A stretch of DNA of 64,000 nt from contig LJHW01000004.1 of assembly GCA_001295865.1 (NCBI GenBank), forward strand, positions 1-64,000, written 5' to 3'. Source of the DNA: a beta proteobacterium AAP65. GTDB taxonomy: Bacteria > Pseudomonadota > Gammaproteobacteria > Burkholderiales > Burkholderiaceae_C. The notes beneath the pieces were generated by a model that worked only from the letters and a program-made list of their open reading frames with translations, searched no databases and was not told the DNA's origin. This document shows, piece after piece, positions 44,534 to 53,660 of this stretch (its first letter is position 1; each line of letters starts with the position of its first letter). The translations under genes were made by a program, and so were the position numbers.

Positions 44534-45832
44534 TCAGGGCTGGCCGCGCGCGCCCGGCCGCAGGAAGAGCTGCTGCACGGCGCTGCTCATCTGCGCACGC
44601 TGGTCGGCATCGGCCGCACGCAGCTCGGCCAGCGGGCCGTGCAAGAGCTTGGCGGTGAGGCCGCGCGTCAACGTTTCCAGCACGGCGTCGACGTCGACAC
44701 CCCGCGCCAGCTGCTGGCGCGCGCGGCGCAACTCGGCGCTGCGCCAGTCTTCGGCCTGCTGCTGCACGGCGCGGATCAGCGGCACGCTGGCGCGCTGGCC
44801 TATCCAGTGCTCAAAACCCTTGACGCCCTGCTCGACGATCTCTTCGGCACGCGCCACGGCGGCGTGGCGTTTTTCACCGGCGGTCTGCACCAGGGCCGAG
44901 AGGTCGTCCACGGTGTAGAGGTAGACGTCGTTCAGGCGTGAGACCTCGGGTTCGATGTCGCGCGGCACCGCGAGGTCGACCATGAACATCGGACGCAGGC
45001 GGCGCTTCTTCAGCGCACGCTCCACCGCGCCCAGGCCGATCAGCGGCAAGGTGCTGGCGGTGCACGACACCACGACATCGAACTCGTGCAGCCGCTCGGG
45101 CAGGTCGGCCAGGCGCATGGCCTCGGCGCCGAAACGCGCGGCCACGCTCTCGCCGCGCTCTTGCGTGCGGTTGGCCACCGTCATCGACAACGGCTTCTGG
45201 CTGGCGAAGTGCGCGGCCACGAGTTCGATCATCTCGCCCGCGCCCACCAGCAGCACCCGCACCTGCTGCAGGTCTTCAAACAGCTGGCCGGCCAGGCGCA
45301 CCGTGGCCGCCGACATGCTGACGCTGTGCGCGCCGATCTCGGTGGCGGTGCGCACTTCCTTGGCCACGCTGAAGCTGCGCTGGAAGAGCTGGTGCAGCGT
45401 GCTGCCCAGCGTGCCGGCGAGGCCGGCCTCGCGCACGGCCTGCTTGATCTGGCCCAGGATCTGCGGCTCGCCCAGCACCATGCTGTCCAGACCCGAAGCC
45501 ACGCGGAAGGCGTGGCGCGCGGCGGCGCTGTCTTCCACCACGTAAGCGTGCTCGGCCAGCAGCGCACCGCTGGTGCCGCCCTGCAAGGCCAACCATTCGA
45601 GCGCGGGCTGCGCCAGCGCCGCCGCGGCCTGGGCGTCGTTGGCGGCCACGTAGAGCTCGGTGCGGTTGCAGGTGGACAGCAGCGTGGCCTCGGGCGCCAC
45701 GGCGGTGCCGCGGGCCAGGTGCTCACGCAGGCCGCGCAGCGCCTGCGGCAGCTGCGGCGCCGGAAAAGCAAAGCGCGCCCGCAGGTCCAGCGGCGCGCTC
45801 TGGTGGTTGAGCCCGAGGGCCAGCACGCTCAT
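44534..45832 (-). CDS. hemA: glutamyl-tRNA reductase
   Basis: Reduces glutamyl-tRNA to glutamate-1-semialdehyde, the first step of C5-type tetrapyrrole synthesis. It has 432 residues, with the catalytic Cys55 in [11 protein letters not shown], the substrate region [10 protein letters not shown] near 135, the NADPH-binding [16 protein letters not shown] near 195, and a C-terminal dimerisation helix. The placement inside the photosynthesis cluster, divergent from crtE with a CrtJ/PpsR-type operator in between, suggests its supply of precursor is adjusted with pigment demand. A second, ALA-synthase route is not seen in the window. Confidence 0.95.
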   Translation of the reverse strand: MSVLALGLNHQSAPLDLRARFAFPAPQLPQALRGLREHLARGTAVAPEATLLSTCNRTELYVAANDAQAAAALAQPALEWLALQGGTSGALLAEHAYVVEDSAAARHAFRVASGLDSMVLGEPQILGQIKQAVREAGLAGTLGSTLHQLFQRSFSVAKEVRTATEIGAHSVSMSAATVRLAGQLFEDLQQVRVLLVGAGEMIELVAAHFASQKPLSMTVANRTQERGESVAARFGAEAMRLADLPERLHEFDVVVSCTASTLPLIGLGAVERALKKRRLRPMFMVDLAVPRDIEPEVSRLNDVYLYTVDDLSALVQTAGEKRHAAVARAEEIVEQGVKGFEHWIGQRASVPLIRAVQQQAEDWRSAELRRARQQLARGVDVDAVLETLTRGLTAKLLHGPLAELRAADADQRAQMSSAVQQLFLRPGARGQP

Positions 45833-45912
45833 CGCCAGCCCCTGGGTGTGGCGGCGTCCGCCAGCAGGGCGGGGTGGGCAAGGTCTCGTTGACGACGCTG
45901 GTGCATGTCCCT

Positions 45913-45941
45913 ATGCTAGGTCTGTCTCGTCAACTTGACAA
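45913..45941 (-). promoter_or_regulatory. hemA promoter with CrtJ/PpsR-type operator
   Basis: On the minus strand TTGTCA (complement of 45936-45941), 17 nt, then TAGCAT (complement of 45913-45918). TGT at 45923-45925 and ACA at 45938-45940, with exactly 12 nt between, place a CrtJ/PpsR-type palindrome over the -35 and spacer. The same site also touches the -35 of the opposite crtE promoter, so one bound repressor could control both. Confidence 0.65.
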
Positions 45942-45962
45942 CTTAGGGTGACAACTTAGCTT
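45935..45962 (+). promoter_or_regulatory. crtE promoter and 11-bp direct repeats
   Basis: TTGACA at 45935-45940 is a perfect -35. A weak -10 (TAGCTT, 45957-45962) follows after 16 bp. The 11-mer TGACAACTTAG occurs twice, at 45936-45946 and 45949-45959, 13 bp apart centre to centre, so about one helix turn. It may be a second regulator site. Confidence 0.5.
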
Positions 45963-46027
45963 GACGCCCTCGCGCAGACGACGGACGCCGACGGCCGAGC
46001 ACCGCACACCTCCCAGGAAGGACACGC

Positions 46028-46906
46028 ATGGACACCCTCACCCGCATCGAGCTCGCGCTGCAGAACGCCCTGGCCCTGGCCGAAGGCGCCGGCGGCCCGC
46101 CCAAGCTGGCCACGGCCTTGCGCCATGCGGTCTTCCCTGGCGGCGCGCGCATCCGGCCGCAGCTCTGCCTGGCCGTGGCCCGGGCCTGCGGCGACCCGGA
46201 CCCCGAACTCGCCGACGGCGCCGCCGTGGCCATCGAGCTGCTGCACTGCGCTTCGCTCGTGCACGACGACCTGCCCTGCTTCGACGACGCCACCACGCGC
46301 CGAGGCCGGCCCACGGTGCACACCGCCTATGGCGAGCGCATCGCGGTGCTGACCGGCGATGCCCTCATCGTGCTGGCCTTCCAGGCCCTGGCCCATGCCG
46401 GCCGCCACAGCCCGGCGCGCCTGCCGGGGCTGCTGTCCATCGTGGCGCAGCGTGTGGGCGCGCCCACGGGCATCGTGGCTGGCCAGGCCTGGGAATGTGA
46501 GCCCTACGTCGCGCTGGCGGCCTACCACCGCGCCAAGACCGGCTCGCTGTTTTCCGCGTGCACCGAAGCAGGCGCGCTGGCCGCCGGCGCCAACCCCGAG
46601 CGCTGGCAGTCCTTCGGGCTCTTCCTCGGCGAGGCCTACCAAGTGGCCGACGACATCCGCGACGTGGCGCTGGCCACCGACCTGCTCGGCAAACCGGCCG
46701 GGCAGGACATCGCGCTGTGCCGCCCCAGCTGCGCCACCGAGATGGGCCTGAGCGGCGCCATCGCCCACTTCGACGCGCTGCTGGCCCGCGCCGTGGGCGC
46801 CATCCCGCCGTGCAAGGGCGCGCCCGCGCTGCGCGCGCTGGTGCGCGCCGAATCCGAACGCCTCGTGCCCGAAGCCACCGTGCGCGCCCCGGCCCTGGCC
46901 GCCTGA
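46028..46906 (+). CDS. crtE: geranylgeranyl diphosphate synthase
   Basis: Prenyltransferase that makes the C20 precursor for carotenoids and the phytyl chain of bacteriochlorophyll. It has 292 residues. The first Asp-rich motif DDLPCFDD lies at 80-87, with GRP next to it, and the second, DDIRD, near 214-218. The residues ahead of the first motif match long-chain bacterial enzymes. AGGAAGGA lies 8 bp before the ATG. It is divergent from hemA and followed by crtF after 26 bp. Confidence 0.93.
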   Translation: MDTLTRIELALQNALALAEGAGGPPKLATALRHAVFPGGARIRPQLCLAVARACGDPDPELADGAAVAIELLHCASLVHDDLPCFDDATTRRGRPTVHTAYGERIAVLTGDALIVLAFQALAHAGRHSPARLPGLLSIVAQRVGAPTGIVAGQAWECEPYVALAAYHRAKTGSLFSACTEAGALAAGANPERWQSFGLFLGEAYQVADDIRDVALATDLLGKPAGQDIALCRPSCATEMGLSGAIAHFDALLARAVGAIPPCKGAPALRALVRAESERLVPEATVRAPALAA

Positions 46907-46932
46907 ACACGGTCCGACCCCGCCCGCCCCCC

Positions 46933-48114
46933 ATGCTGCAAGCCCAACTGCCCCACCCCGCGCCCGCCCACAAACCCAGCACCTGGCGCGAACGCTGGCA
47001 GGCCTGGCGCGACGGCGTGCTCACCAGCCCGGCCTTCCAGCGCCAGGCCGCGCGCAGCTGGTGGATGCGCCCCATCGCCCGCCGCCGGGCGCGCGGACTT
47101 TTCGACCTGGTGGCGGGTTTTGTCTACTCGCAAGTGTTGCTGGCCTGCGTGCGGCTGAAGGTCTTCGACCACCTCGCCGCCGGCCCGCTGACCGCGGCCG
47201 AACTGCAGCGTGTGCTGGACCTGCCGGCCGAAGGCACCGAGCGGCTGCTGTCAGCCGCCGTGGCGCTGGAACTGCTGGAGCGGCGCGACAGTGGCGGCAC
47301 GCTGCGTTTCGGCCTGGGAAAACTCGGCGCGCCCATGGTGGCCAACGAGGCCGTGGCCGCGATGGTGGAACACCACGCCGTGCTGTACGCCGACCTCAGC
47401 GACCCCGTGGCGTTGCTGCGCGGGGGCACCGCCCCGGCGCTCAGCCGCTACTGGGCTTACGCCAGCACCGCCCGGCCCGGCGAATTGCCGCCGGAAGCGG
47501 TGAACGAGTACTCGGCCCTGATGAGCGCCTCGCAGCCCCTGGTGGCGGACGAAGTGCTCGACGCCTACGACGTGCACGGCCACCGCTGCCTGCTGGATGT
47601 CGGCGGCGGCCAGGGCCGTTTCCTGATGGCGGCGGCGCGCCGCTCACCCACGCTGCAGCTGCAGCTCTTCGACCTGCCCGGAGTGGTGCCCGTGGCGCAG
47701 CGCCAGTTCGCCGCGGCCGGCCTGGCAGCCCGCACGCAGGTGCACGGCGGCGACTTCACGCGCGACGCCCTGCCCCGCGGCGCCGACATCGCCTCGCTCG
47801 TCCGCGTCATCTACGACCACCCCGACGAACGCGCCGCCACCATCCTGCGCGCCGTCTACGAGGCCCTGCCCCCGGGCGGCACTCTGCTGCTGGCCGAGCC
47901 CATGGCCGGCGCCAGCGGTGCGCCACGCATGGGCGACGCCTACTTCAACTTCTACCTGCTGGCCATGCACGGCGGGCGCTCGCGCAGCGCTGCCGATCTC
48001 ACACGCCTGGTGCAGGCCGCCGGCTTCGAGGCCGTGCGCGAGCTGGCCACGCCGATCCCGCTGCAGGTCAGCGTGCTCGTGGCGCGCAAGCCACGCGGCG
48101 CCACCGCGCAGTGA
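46933..48114 (+). CDS. crtF: carotenoid O-methyltransferase CrtF
   Basis: Methylates the 1-hydroxyl of demethylspheroidene-type carotenoids to give the 1-methoxy group of spheroidene. It has 393 residues, with an N-terminal winged-helix dimerisation region (FDHLAAGPLTAAELQRVLDL) and a SAM-binding LLDVGGGQGRF near 220-230, followed by FDLPGVVPVA. RVIYDHPDERAATILRAV is the class O-methyltransferase active-site region, with Asp-His. The ATG at 46933 is preceded by a pyrimidine-rich stretch and no good ribosome binding site, but it is the family-like start. Confidence 0.92.
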   Translation: MLQAQLPHPAPAHKPSTWRERWQAWRDGVLTSPAFQRQAARSWWMRPIARRRARGLFDLVAGFVYSQVLLACVRLKVFDHLAAGPLTAAELQRVLDLPAEGTERLLSAAVALELLERRDSGGTLRFGLGKLGAPMVANEAVAAMVEHHAVLYADLSDPVALLRGGTAPALSRYWAYASTARPGELPPEAVNEYSALMSASQPLVADEVLDAYDVHGHRCLLDVGGGQGRFLMAAARRSPTLQLQLFDLPGVVPVAQRQFAAAGLAARTQVHGGDFTRDALPRGADIASLVRVIYDHPDERAATILRAVYEALPPGGTLLLAEPMAGASGAPRMGDAYFNFYLLAMHGGRSRSAADLTRLVQAAGFEAVRELATPIPLQVSVLVARKPRGATAQ

Positions 48115-48148
48115 ATACCCTCGGCACCATGAAAAGCGTAAATCCTGC

Positions 48149-48176
48149 TTGACACTTGTCAACGTCAGCCTAAGAT
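48149..48176 (+). promoter_or_regulatory. bchC operon promoter with TTGACA/TGTCAA palindrome
   Basis: TTGACA (48149-48154), 16 bp, TAAGAT (48171-48176): a good sigma-70-like promoter 142 bp ahead of bchC, just after crtF. TTGACA-CT-TGTCAA (48149-48162) forms a 14-bp palindrome on the -35. It does not match TGT-N12-ACA exactly, so another or a degenerate operator is possible. Confidence 0.6.
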
Positions 48177-48317
48177 GACATTCAGACACCCGCCCCAAAC
48201 CCGTGCGCCGGTGTCGCCCTTCACCTTCTTTTCGCCTGCCCCACCCATCGCCCCCATGCCTTTGCGCGCTGTTCCCACCTTCCTGCTGCTGCGCGCTGCC
48301 CGCCCAGGAGGCCTTGC

Positions 48318-49271
48318 ATGAAAACCACCGCCGTCGTTCTGGAACAGCCCGAACACCTCAGGCTCAGCACGCTGCCGCTGACGGCCCCTGGCGATGGCGA
48401 CGTGGTGGTGGACATCGACTTCAGCGGCATCTCCACCGGCACCGAACGCCTGCTCTGGAACGGCCGCATGCCGATGTTCCCGGGCATGGGCTACCCGCTG
48501 GTGCCGGGCTACGAATCGGTGGGCCGCATCGTTGCGGCCGGGCCGTTGGCGCAGCACCGGGTGGGTGAGCGCGTGTTCGTGCCCGGCGCCCGTTGTTACG
48601 GCGAGGTGCGCGGCCTCTTCGGCGGCGCAGCTTCCAAGGTGGTGGTGGGCGACGACAAGATCATCCCCATCAGCGAAACGCTGGGCCGCGAAGCCGTGCT
48701 GCTGGCCCTGGCCGCCACGGCGTACCACACGGTGGCCTGCGGCGGCAAACACGCCCCCTGCACACCGCCCGACCTCATCGTGGGCCACGGCGTGCTCGGC
48801 CGCCTGCTGGCCCGCATGGTGGTGGCCGCCGGTTTCGAGGCGCCCACGGTGTGGGAGCTGAACCCCGACCGTGCCGGTGGTGCCGAGGGCTACACCGTCA
48901 TGTCACCGGCCGACGACACACGGGGCAACTACCGCGCCATCTACGACGTCAGCGGCGACTGCGCCATTCTCGACAAGGCCATCGCCCGCCTGGCGCACGG
49001 CGGCGAGGTGGTGCTCGCGGGCTTCTACAGCGAGCCGCTGAGTTTCAACTTTGCGCCTGCCTTCATGCGCGAAGCCAGCATCCGCACCGCCGCCGAATGG
49101 CAGCGCGCCGACATGCTGGCTGTCAAGGAATTGGCCGAAAGCGGCCGGCTGTCACTCGACGGCCTGATCACGCACCACGACGAAGCGGCCCATGCCGCGA
49201 ACGCGTACCGCACCGCCTTTGGCGATGCCGCGTGTTTGAAGATGGTTCTCGACTGGAGACAGATGCAATGA
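48318..49271 (+). CDS. bchC: 2-desacetyl-2-hydroxyethyl bacteriochlorophyllide a dehydrogenase
   Basis: Oxidises the C3 hydroxyethyl side chain to the acetyl group of bacteriochlorophyll a. It has 317 residues of the medium-chain dehydrogenase type. GYPLVPGYESVGRIV near 57-71 is the start of the catalytic domain. The nucleotide domain is short, with VGHGVLGRLLARMVVAAG near 155. AGGAGG lies 6 bp before the ATG. The gene begins the bchCXYZ-puf run; its stop overlaps bchX by 4 bp. No canonical zinc ligands were seen, as usual for BchC. Confidence 0.93.
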   Translation: MKTTAVVLEQPEHLRLSTLPLTAPGDGDVVVDIDFSGISTGTERLLWNGRMPMFPGMGYPLVPGYESVGRIVAAGPLAQHRVGERVFVPGARCYGEVRGLFGGAASKVVVGDDKIIPISETLGREAVLLALAATAYHTVACGGKHAPCTPPDLIVGHGVLGRLLARMVVAAGFEAPTVWELNPDRAGGAEGYTVMSPADDTRGNYRAIYDVSGDCAILDKAIARLAHGGEVVLAGFYSEPLSFNFAPAFMREASIRTAAEWQRADMLAVKELAESGRLSLDGLITHHDEAAHAANAYRTAFGDAACLKMVLDWRQMQ

Positions 49272-50284
49272 GCAGTAGCACGATCCCGGCCACGGCCACC
49301 ATCAAGTTCATGGCCCGCGAGCAGCTGCTCGCCGAAGCGAACATCGAACCCGATCCCGTGGCCACCGGCCCCGTGACCAAAGAGACGCAGATCATCGCGA
49401 TCTACGGCAAGGGCGGCATCGGCAAGAGCTTCACGCTGGCCAACCTGAGCTACATGATGGCGCAGCAGGGCAAGAAGGTGCTGCTCATCGGCTGCGACCC
49501 CAAGAGCGACACCACCAGCCTGCTTTTCGGCGGCAAGGCCTGCCCCACCATCATCGAGACCAGCAGCAAGAAGAAGCTCGCCGGTGAAGCGGTGGCCATC
49601 GGCGACGTGTGCTTCAAGCGCGACGGCGTCTACGCGATGGAACTCGGCGGGCCCGAGGTCGGCCGCGGCTGCGGTGGGCGCGGCATCATCCACGGCTTCG
49701 AAACCCTGGAGAAGCTCGGCTTCCACGACTGGGGTTTTGACTACGTGCTGCTCGACTTCCTGGGCGACGTGGTCTGCGGCGGCTTCGGCCTGCCGATTGC
49801 GCGCGACATGTGCCAGAAGGTCATCGTCGTCGCCAGCAACGACCTGCAGAGCCTGTACGTCGCCAACAACGTCTGCAGCGCGGTGGAGTACTTCCGCAAG
49901 CTCGGCGGCAACGTCGGCGTGGCGGGCATGGTGATCAACCGTGACGACGGCACCGGCGAGGCCAAGCAGTTCGCCAGCGCCGCCGGCATCCCGGTGCTGG
50001 CCACCATCCCGGCCAACGACGACATTCGCCGCAAGAGCGCGAGCTACGAAATCATCGGCCGCCCGGGCACGCAGTGGGCGCCGCTGTTTGAGGAGCTGGC
50101 CACCAACGTCGCGATCGCACCGCCGGTGCGCCCGAAACCGCAGACGCAGGACCAGTTGCTGGGCCTGTTCAGCGCCGAGGTCACGGGCCGCGATTTCGTG
50201 ATGGAACCGGCCACGGTCTTCGACATGGTCGGCAAGCACGAGATCGTGAAGCCGACCCTCGAAGTCGTCTACGACGCCGCCTGA
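49268..50284 (+). CDS. bchX: chlorophyllide a reductase iron protein
   Basis: The nitrogenase-like Fe protein that delivers electrons to BchY/BchZ for reduction of the B ring, turning a chlorin into a bacteriochlorin. It has 338 residues. P-loop GKGGIGKS is at 47-54, followed by LLIGCDPKSDTT. The [4Fe-4S]-ligand Cys regions are KACPTIIE, VGRGCGGRGI and VCGGFGLPI. The ATG at 49268 overlaps the bchC stop. Homologous to BchL and NifH, but the N-terminal extension and position between bchC and bchY identify BchX. Confidence 0.95.
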   Translation: MSSSTIPATATIKFMAREQLLAEANIEPDPVATGPVTKETQIIAIYGKGGIGKSFTLANLSYMMAQQGKKVLLIGCDPKSDTTSLLFGGKACPTIIETSSKKKLAGEAVAIGDVCFKRDGVYAMELGGPEVGRGCGGRGIIHGFETLEKLGFHDWGFDYVLLDFLGDVVCGGFGLPIARDMCQKVIVVASNDLQSLYVANNVCSAVEYFRKLGGNVGVAGMVINRDDGTGEAKQFASAAGIPVLATIPANDDIRRKSASYEIIGRPGTQWAPLFEELATNVAIAPPVRPKPQTQDQLLGLFSAEVTGRDFVMEPATVFDMVGKHEIVKPTLEVVYDAA

Positions 50285-50293
50285 GCCAGCACC

Positions 50294-51823
50294 ATGGGCG
50301 CCAACGACCTGCCTGTTCCCGCAGCCCTCGAGGGTGACGGCCACGGCTGTCATTCCGGCAAGGAAGCCATGCTCGACGCCGCCAAATCGGCCGGCAAGAG
50401 CGAGGTGCTCGCGCAGTACGCAAAAGACTACCCGCTGCCCGACGACGCCGGCCCGCACGAACAGCCGCAGAGCATGTGCCCGGCTTTCGGCAGCCTGCGC
50501 GTGGGTTTGCGCATGCGCCGCACGCACACCATCCTGAGTGGCAGCGCCTGCTGCGTCTACGGCCTGACCTTCACCAGCCACTTCTACGGCGCGCGCCGCA
50601 GCGTGGGTTACGTGCCCTTCAACAGCGAAAGCCTGGTCACGGGCAAGCTGTTCGAGGACATCCGCGACACCGTGCACGCCGAGGCCGACCCGGCCAAGTA
50701 CGACAGCATCGTCATCATCAACCTGTGCGTTCCCACGGCCAGTGGCGTGCCGCTGCAGCTGCTGCCCAAGGCCATCAATGGCGTGCGCATCATCGGCATC
50801 GACGTGCCCGGTTTCGGCGTGCCCACCCATGCCGAAGCGAAAGACGTGCTGGCCGGCGCGATGCTGAAGTACGCCCGCACCGAAGCCGAAGCCGGCCCGG
50901 TGACAGCCCCGCGCAACGGCGTGAGCGAGAAACCCACCGTCACGCTGCTGGGCGAGATGTTCCCGGCCGACCCCGTGATCATCGGCGCCATGCTCGAGCC
51001 CCTGGGCCTGGCCGCCGGCCCCGTGGTGCCCACACGCGAATGGCGCGAGCTCTATGCCGCGCTCGACTGCGCGGCCGTGGCTGCCATCCACCCGTTCTAC
51101 ACCGCCAGCGTGCGCGAGTTCGCCACCGCAGGCCGGCCCATCGTGGCCTCGGCCCCTGTCGGCCACGACGGCACCGAAGCCTGGCTGCAAGCCATCGGCC
51201 AGGCCTGCAACGTGGGCCAGGCGCAGATCGATGCGGCGAAGAACCGCTTCCTGCCCGTGATCAAGGCGGTGCTGGCCAAGACGCCCATCCACGGCCGCAT
51301 CACCGTCAGTGGCTACGAAGGCAGCGAACTGCTGGTCGCGCGCCTGCTCATCGAAAGCGGCGCGCAGGTGCCGTATGTGGGCACCGCCTGCCCGAAGACA
51401 CCCTGGAGCGAGCCCGATCTGCAGTGGCTGCAAGCCCGCGGTGTGCACGTGCAGTACCGCGCCACGCTGGAGCAAGACATCGCCGCCGTGCGCGAGTTCA
51501 AGCCCGACCTGGCCATCGGCACCACGCCCGTGGTGCAGGCGGCCAAGCAGGCGGCCATCCCCTCGCTCTACTTCACCAACCTCATCTCGGCGCGGCCGTT
51601 GATGGGCCCGGCCGGTGCCGGCAGCCTGGCCCAGGTGGTGAACGCCGCCATCGCGAACAAGGCGCGTTTCCAGCAGATGCGCGAGTTCTTCGACGACGTG
51701 GGCGGTGGCGACAAATCCGGCGTCTGGGAAGGGGTGCCCGTGGAGCGGCCCGAATTCCGCGCCGAGACCAAACGCCAGGTCATCAAGTTGATGAAAAAGC
51801 GCAAGGCCGAGGAGATGATCTGA
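50294..51823 (+). CDS. bchY: chlorophyllide a reductase subunit Y
   Basis: One half of the catalytic MoFe-protein-like component of chlorophyllide a reductase. It has 509 residues. Conserved Cys are seen in [30 protein letters not shown] and [12 protein letters not shown], which in this family bind the shared [4Fe-4S] cluster. The C-terminal half has the repeated Rossmann-like domains ([34 protein letters not shown]). bchX ends 9 bp upstream, and the stop overlaps the bchZ start (TGATG). Confidence 0.95.
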   Translation: MGANDLPVPAALEGDGHGCHSGKEAMLDAAKSAGKSEVLAQYAKDYPLPDDAGPHEQPQSMCPAFGSLRVGLRMRRTHTILSGSACCVYGLTFTSHFYGARRSVGYVPFNSESLVTGKLFEDIRDTVHAEADPAKYDSIVIINLCVPTASGVPLQLLPKAINGVRIIGIDVPGFGVPTHAEAKDVLAGAMLKYARTEAEAGPVTAPRNGVSEKPTVTLLGEMFPADPVIIGAMLEPLGLAAGPVVPTREWRELYAALDCAAVAAIHPFYTASVREFATAGRPIVASAPVGHDGTEAWLQAIGQACNVGQAQIDAAKNRFLPVIKAVLAKTPIHGRITVSGYEGSELLVARLLIESGAQVPYVGTACPKTPWSEPDLQWLQARGVHVQYRATLEQDIAAVREFKPDLAIGTTPVVQAAKQAAIPSLYFTNLISARPLMGPAGAGSLAQVVNAAIANKARFQQMREFFDDVGGGDKSGVWEGVPVERPEFRAETKRQVIKLMKKRKAEEMI

Positions 51824-53337
51824 TGGATCAGCCCGTCTTCAAGCCCAAGCTGAATTACGTCATCGACCACGACCGCGCTGGCGGTTATTGGGGCGCGGTG
51901 TACGTGTTCACCGCCATCAAGGGCCTGCAGGTCATCATCGACGGCCCGGTGGGTTGCGAGAACCTGCCGGTCACTTCGGTCCTGCATTACACCGACGCGC
52001 TGCCGCCGCACGAACTGCCCATCGTCGTGACGGGCCTGGCCGAAGAACAGCTAGGCCGCGAAGGCACCGAAGGCGCGATGAAACGTGCCCACGCTTCGCT
52101 CGACCCCGACCTGCCCAGCGTGGTGGTGACAGGCAGCATCGCCGAGATGATCGGCGGCGGCGTCACGCCAGAAGGCACGACCATCCAGCGCTTCCTGCCG
52201 CGCACCATCGACGAAGACCAGTGGCAATGCGCCAACCGCGCGATGTACTGGCTGTGGACACAGTACGGGCTGCGCAAGGTGCCCCAGCGCGTGCCTTTTG
52301 CCGAGCGCCCCGCGGGCGAGAAGCCGCGCGTGAACCTCATCGGCCCGTGTTACGGCACCTTCAACATGCCCAGCGACCTGGCCGAGATCCGCCGCCTGGT
52401 GCAGGGCATCGGCGCCGAAGTGAACATGGTCTTCCCGCTGGGCAGCCACCTGGCCGACGTTTCGCGCCTGGTGGAAGCCGACGTCAACATCTGCATGTAC
52501 CGCGAATACGGCCGCATGCTGTGTGAAGCGCTGGAGCGGCCTTACCTGCAAGCGCCCATCGGCCTGCACAGCACGACCGCGTTTCTTCGTGAACTGGGCA
52601 AGCTGCTGAACCTCGACCCCGAGCCTTTCATCCAGGGCGAAAAACACACCACCATCAAGCCCGTGTGGGACCTGTGGCGCAGCGTCACGCAGGACTTCTT
52701 CGGCACCGCGAATTTCGCGGTGGTGGCTGGCGAAACCTACGCCCGCGGCATCCGCCATTTCCTCGAAGACGAAATGGGCCTGCCCTGCAGCTTTGCGGTG
52801 TCGCGCACCGCCGGCAACAAAAGCGACAACGCCACCGTGCGCCAGCTGGTGCACGAGAAGACGCCGCTCGTGATGTTCGGCAGCTACAACGAACGCATGT
52901 ACCTGGCCGAAACGGGCGGTGGCCACGGCCCGCGGCCCACTTTCATTGCGGCCAGTTTTCCGGGCGCCATCATCCGGCGCGCCACCGGCACGCCCTTCAT
53001 GGGTTATGCCGGCGCGACTTACATCATCCAGGAGTTCTGCAACGCGCTGTTCGACGCGCTGTTCAACATCCTGCCGCTGGGCACCGAACTCGACAAGGTC
53101 GAAGCCACGCCGGCGCGTTACCTGGGCGCGCTGCCTTGGGACGACGACGCCAACGCGCTGCTCGACGAAGCCGTGGAAGCGCAACCGGTGCTGGTGCGCA
53201 TCTCTGCCGCCAAACGCTGGCGCGACCAGGCCGAGGCCGAAGCGCGCCGCCAGGGCGAAACCCGCGTCTCGCTCGACCGTGCGGCCCTGGCCTGCACCGG
53301 CGCTGCAGCGCCGCAAAAACAAGGAGTGCCGGCATGA
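51823..53337 (+). CDS. bchZ: chlorophyllide a reductase subunit Z
   Basis: Second half of the catalytic component, 504 residues. Near the N-terminus [22 protein letters not shown] and [25 protein letters not shown] are diagnostic of BchZ, with the cluster-binding Cys in VGCEN. The middle carries [21 protein letters not shown] and the later FTGAIIRR-type BchB-like block [20 protein letters not shown]. The C-terminus, with [25 protein letters not shown], is the usual tail. The start overlaps the bchY stop, and a small Cys-rich ORF overlaps its stop. Confidence 0.95.
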   Translation: MDQPVFKPKLNYVIDHDRAGGYWGAVYVFTAIKGLQVIIDGPVGCENLPVTSVLHYTDALPPHELPIVVTGLAEEQLGREGTEGAMKRAHASLDPDLPSVVVTGSIAEMIGGGVTPEGTTIQRFLPRTIDEDQWQCANRAMYWLWTQYGLRKVPQRVPFAERPAGEKPRVNLIGPCYGTFNMPSDLAEIRRLVQGIGAEVNMVFPLGSHLADVSRLVEADVNICMYREYGRMLCEALERPYLQAPIGLHSTTAFLRELGKLLNLDPEPFIQGEKHTTIKPVWDLWRSVTQDFFGTANFAVVAGETYARGIRHFLEDEMGLPCSFAVSRTAGNKSDNATVRQLVHEKTPLVMFGSYNERMYLAETGGGHGPRPTFIAASFPGAIIRRATGTPFMGYAGATYIIQEFCNALFDALFNILPLGTELDKVEATPARYLGALPWDDDANALLDEAVEAQPVLVRISAAKRWRDQAEAEARRQGETRVSLDRAALACTGAAAPQKQGVPA

Positions 53338-53465
53338 CGGCCGTGCACACCACCCCCACACGCATCGGGTGCCCCGCACCTCTTGCCCCTGACGTGACGG
53401 CACCCTGCCGTGACTGCCCTTGTCGCGCGGGCTTGGCGCGCGGCTGGCTGCAAAGCCAAGCCTAA
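53334..53465 (+). CDS. 43-residue Cys-rich small ORF coupled to bchZ
   Basis: Unrecognised. The ATG overlaps the bchZ stop (ATGA), the spacing of translational coupling, and the frame ends 11 bp before pufB. The product has no membrane segment and four Cys at positions 13, 25, 28 and 30 in [10 protein letters not shown], a possible metal or redox site. Its position is that of pufQ in Rhodobacter, but pufQ products are about 75 residues with a membrane helix, so this is not pufQ. AAGGAGA downstream belongs to pufB. Coding status depends on context only; it may instead be a leader whose translation affects the hairpin at 53430-53462. Confidence 0.4.
   Translation: MTAVHTTPTRIGCPAPLAPDVTAPCRDCPCRAGLARGWLQSQA
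53430..53462 (+). promoter_or_regulatory. stem-loop just upstream of pufB
   Basis: GGCTTGGC (53430-53437) pairs perfectly with GCCAAGCC (53455-53462) around a 17-nt loop. The stem ends 1 bp before the pufB ribosome binding site (AAGGAGA, 53464-53470) and overlaps the end of the small Cys-rich ORF. It could protect the 5' end of processed puf mRNA or tune pufB translation; inferred only from structure. Confidence 0.5.
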
Positions 53466-53476
53466 GGAGATTTCTG

Positions 53477-53623
53477 ATGGCTGAAAACAAGGGCTCGATT
53501 TCGGGCCTCTCCGACGACGAAGCGCAGGAATTCCACCGCTATTACGTCCAAGGTTTCATCGGCTTCACCGCCGTGGCCCTGGCCGCACACATGCTGGTGT
53601 GGATCTGGCGCCCGTGGCTCTGA
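53477..53623 (+). CDS. pufB: light-harvesting 1 beta subunit
   Basis: A 48-residue beta apoprotein of the LH1 antenna. Polar N-terminus with [13 protein letters not shown], the membrane helix [18 protein letters not shown] with the bacteriochlorophyll-binding His in AAHML, and the terminal RPWL. The His 18 positions before the ligand, conserved in many beta subunits, is present. AAGGAGA lies just upstream. It is not followed directly by pufA, as in most purple bacteria; a 73-codon ORF intervenes. Confidence 0.95.
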   Translation: MAENKGSISGLSDDEAQEFHRYYVQGFIGFTAVALAAHMLVWIWRPWL

Positions 53624-53636
53624 TCGTTTGATCAGA
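53619..53636 (+). promoter_or_regulatory. hairpin over the pufB stop codon
   Basis: TCTGATC-GTTT-GATCAGA, a perfect 7-bp stem with a 4-nt loop; the TGA stop (53621-53623) is inside the 5' arm. No T tract follows, so it is more likely an mRNA stability or processing element than a terminator. It lies between pufB and the 73-aa ORF. Confidence 0.55.
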
Positions 53637-53660
53637 CACACCTGACAGGAAACGAAAACC

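Noticed and set aside
48130..48153. Seven-codon ATG frame between crtF and bchC
   Set aside because: Too short to support, no ribosome binding site; it ends inside the bchC promoter.
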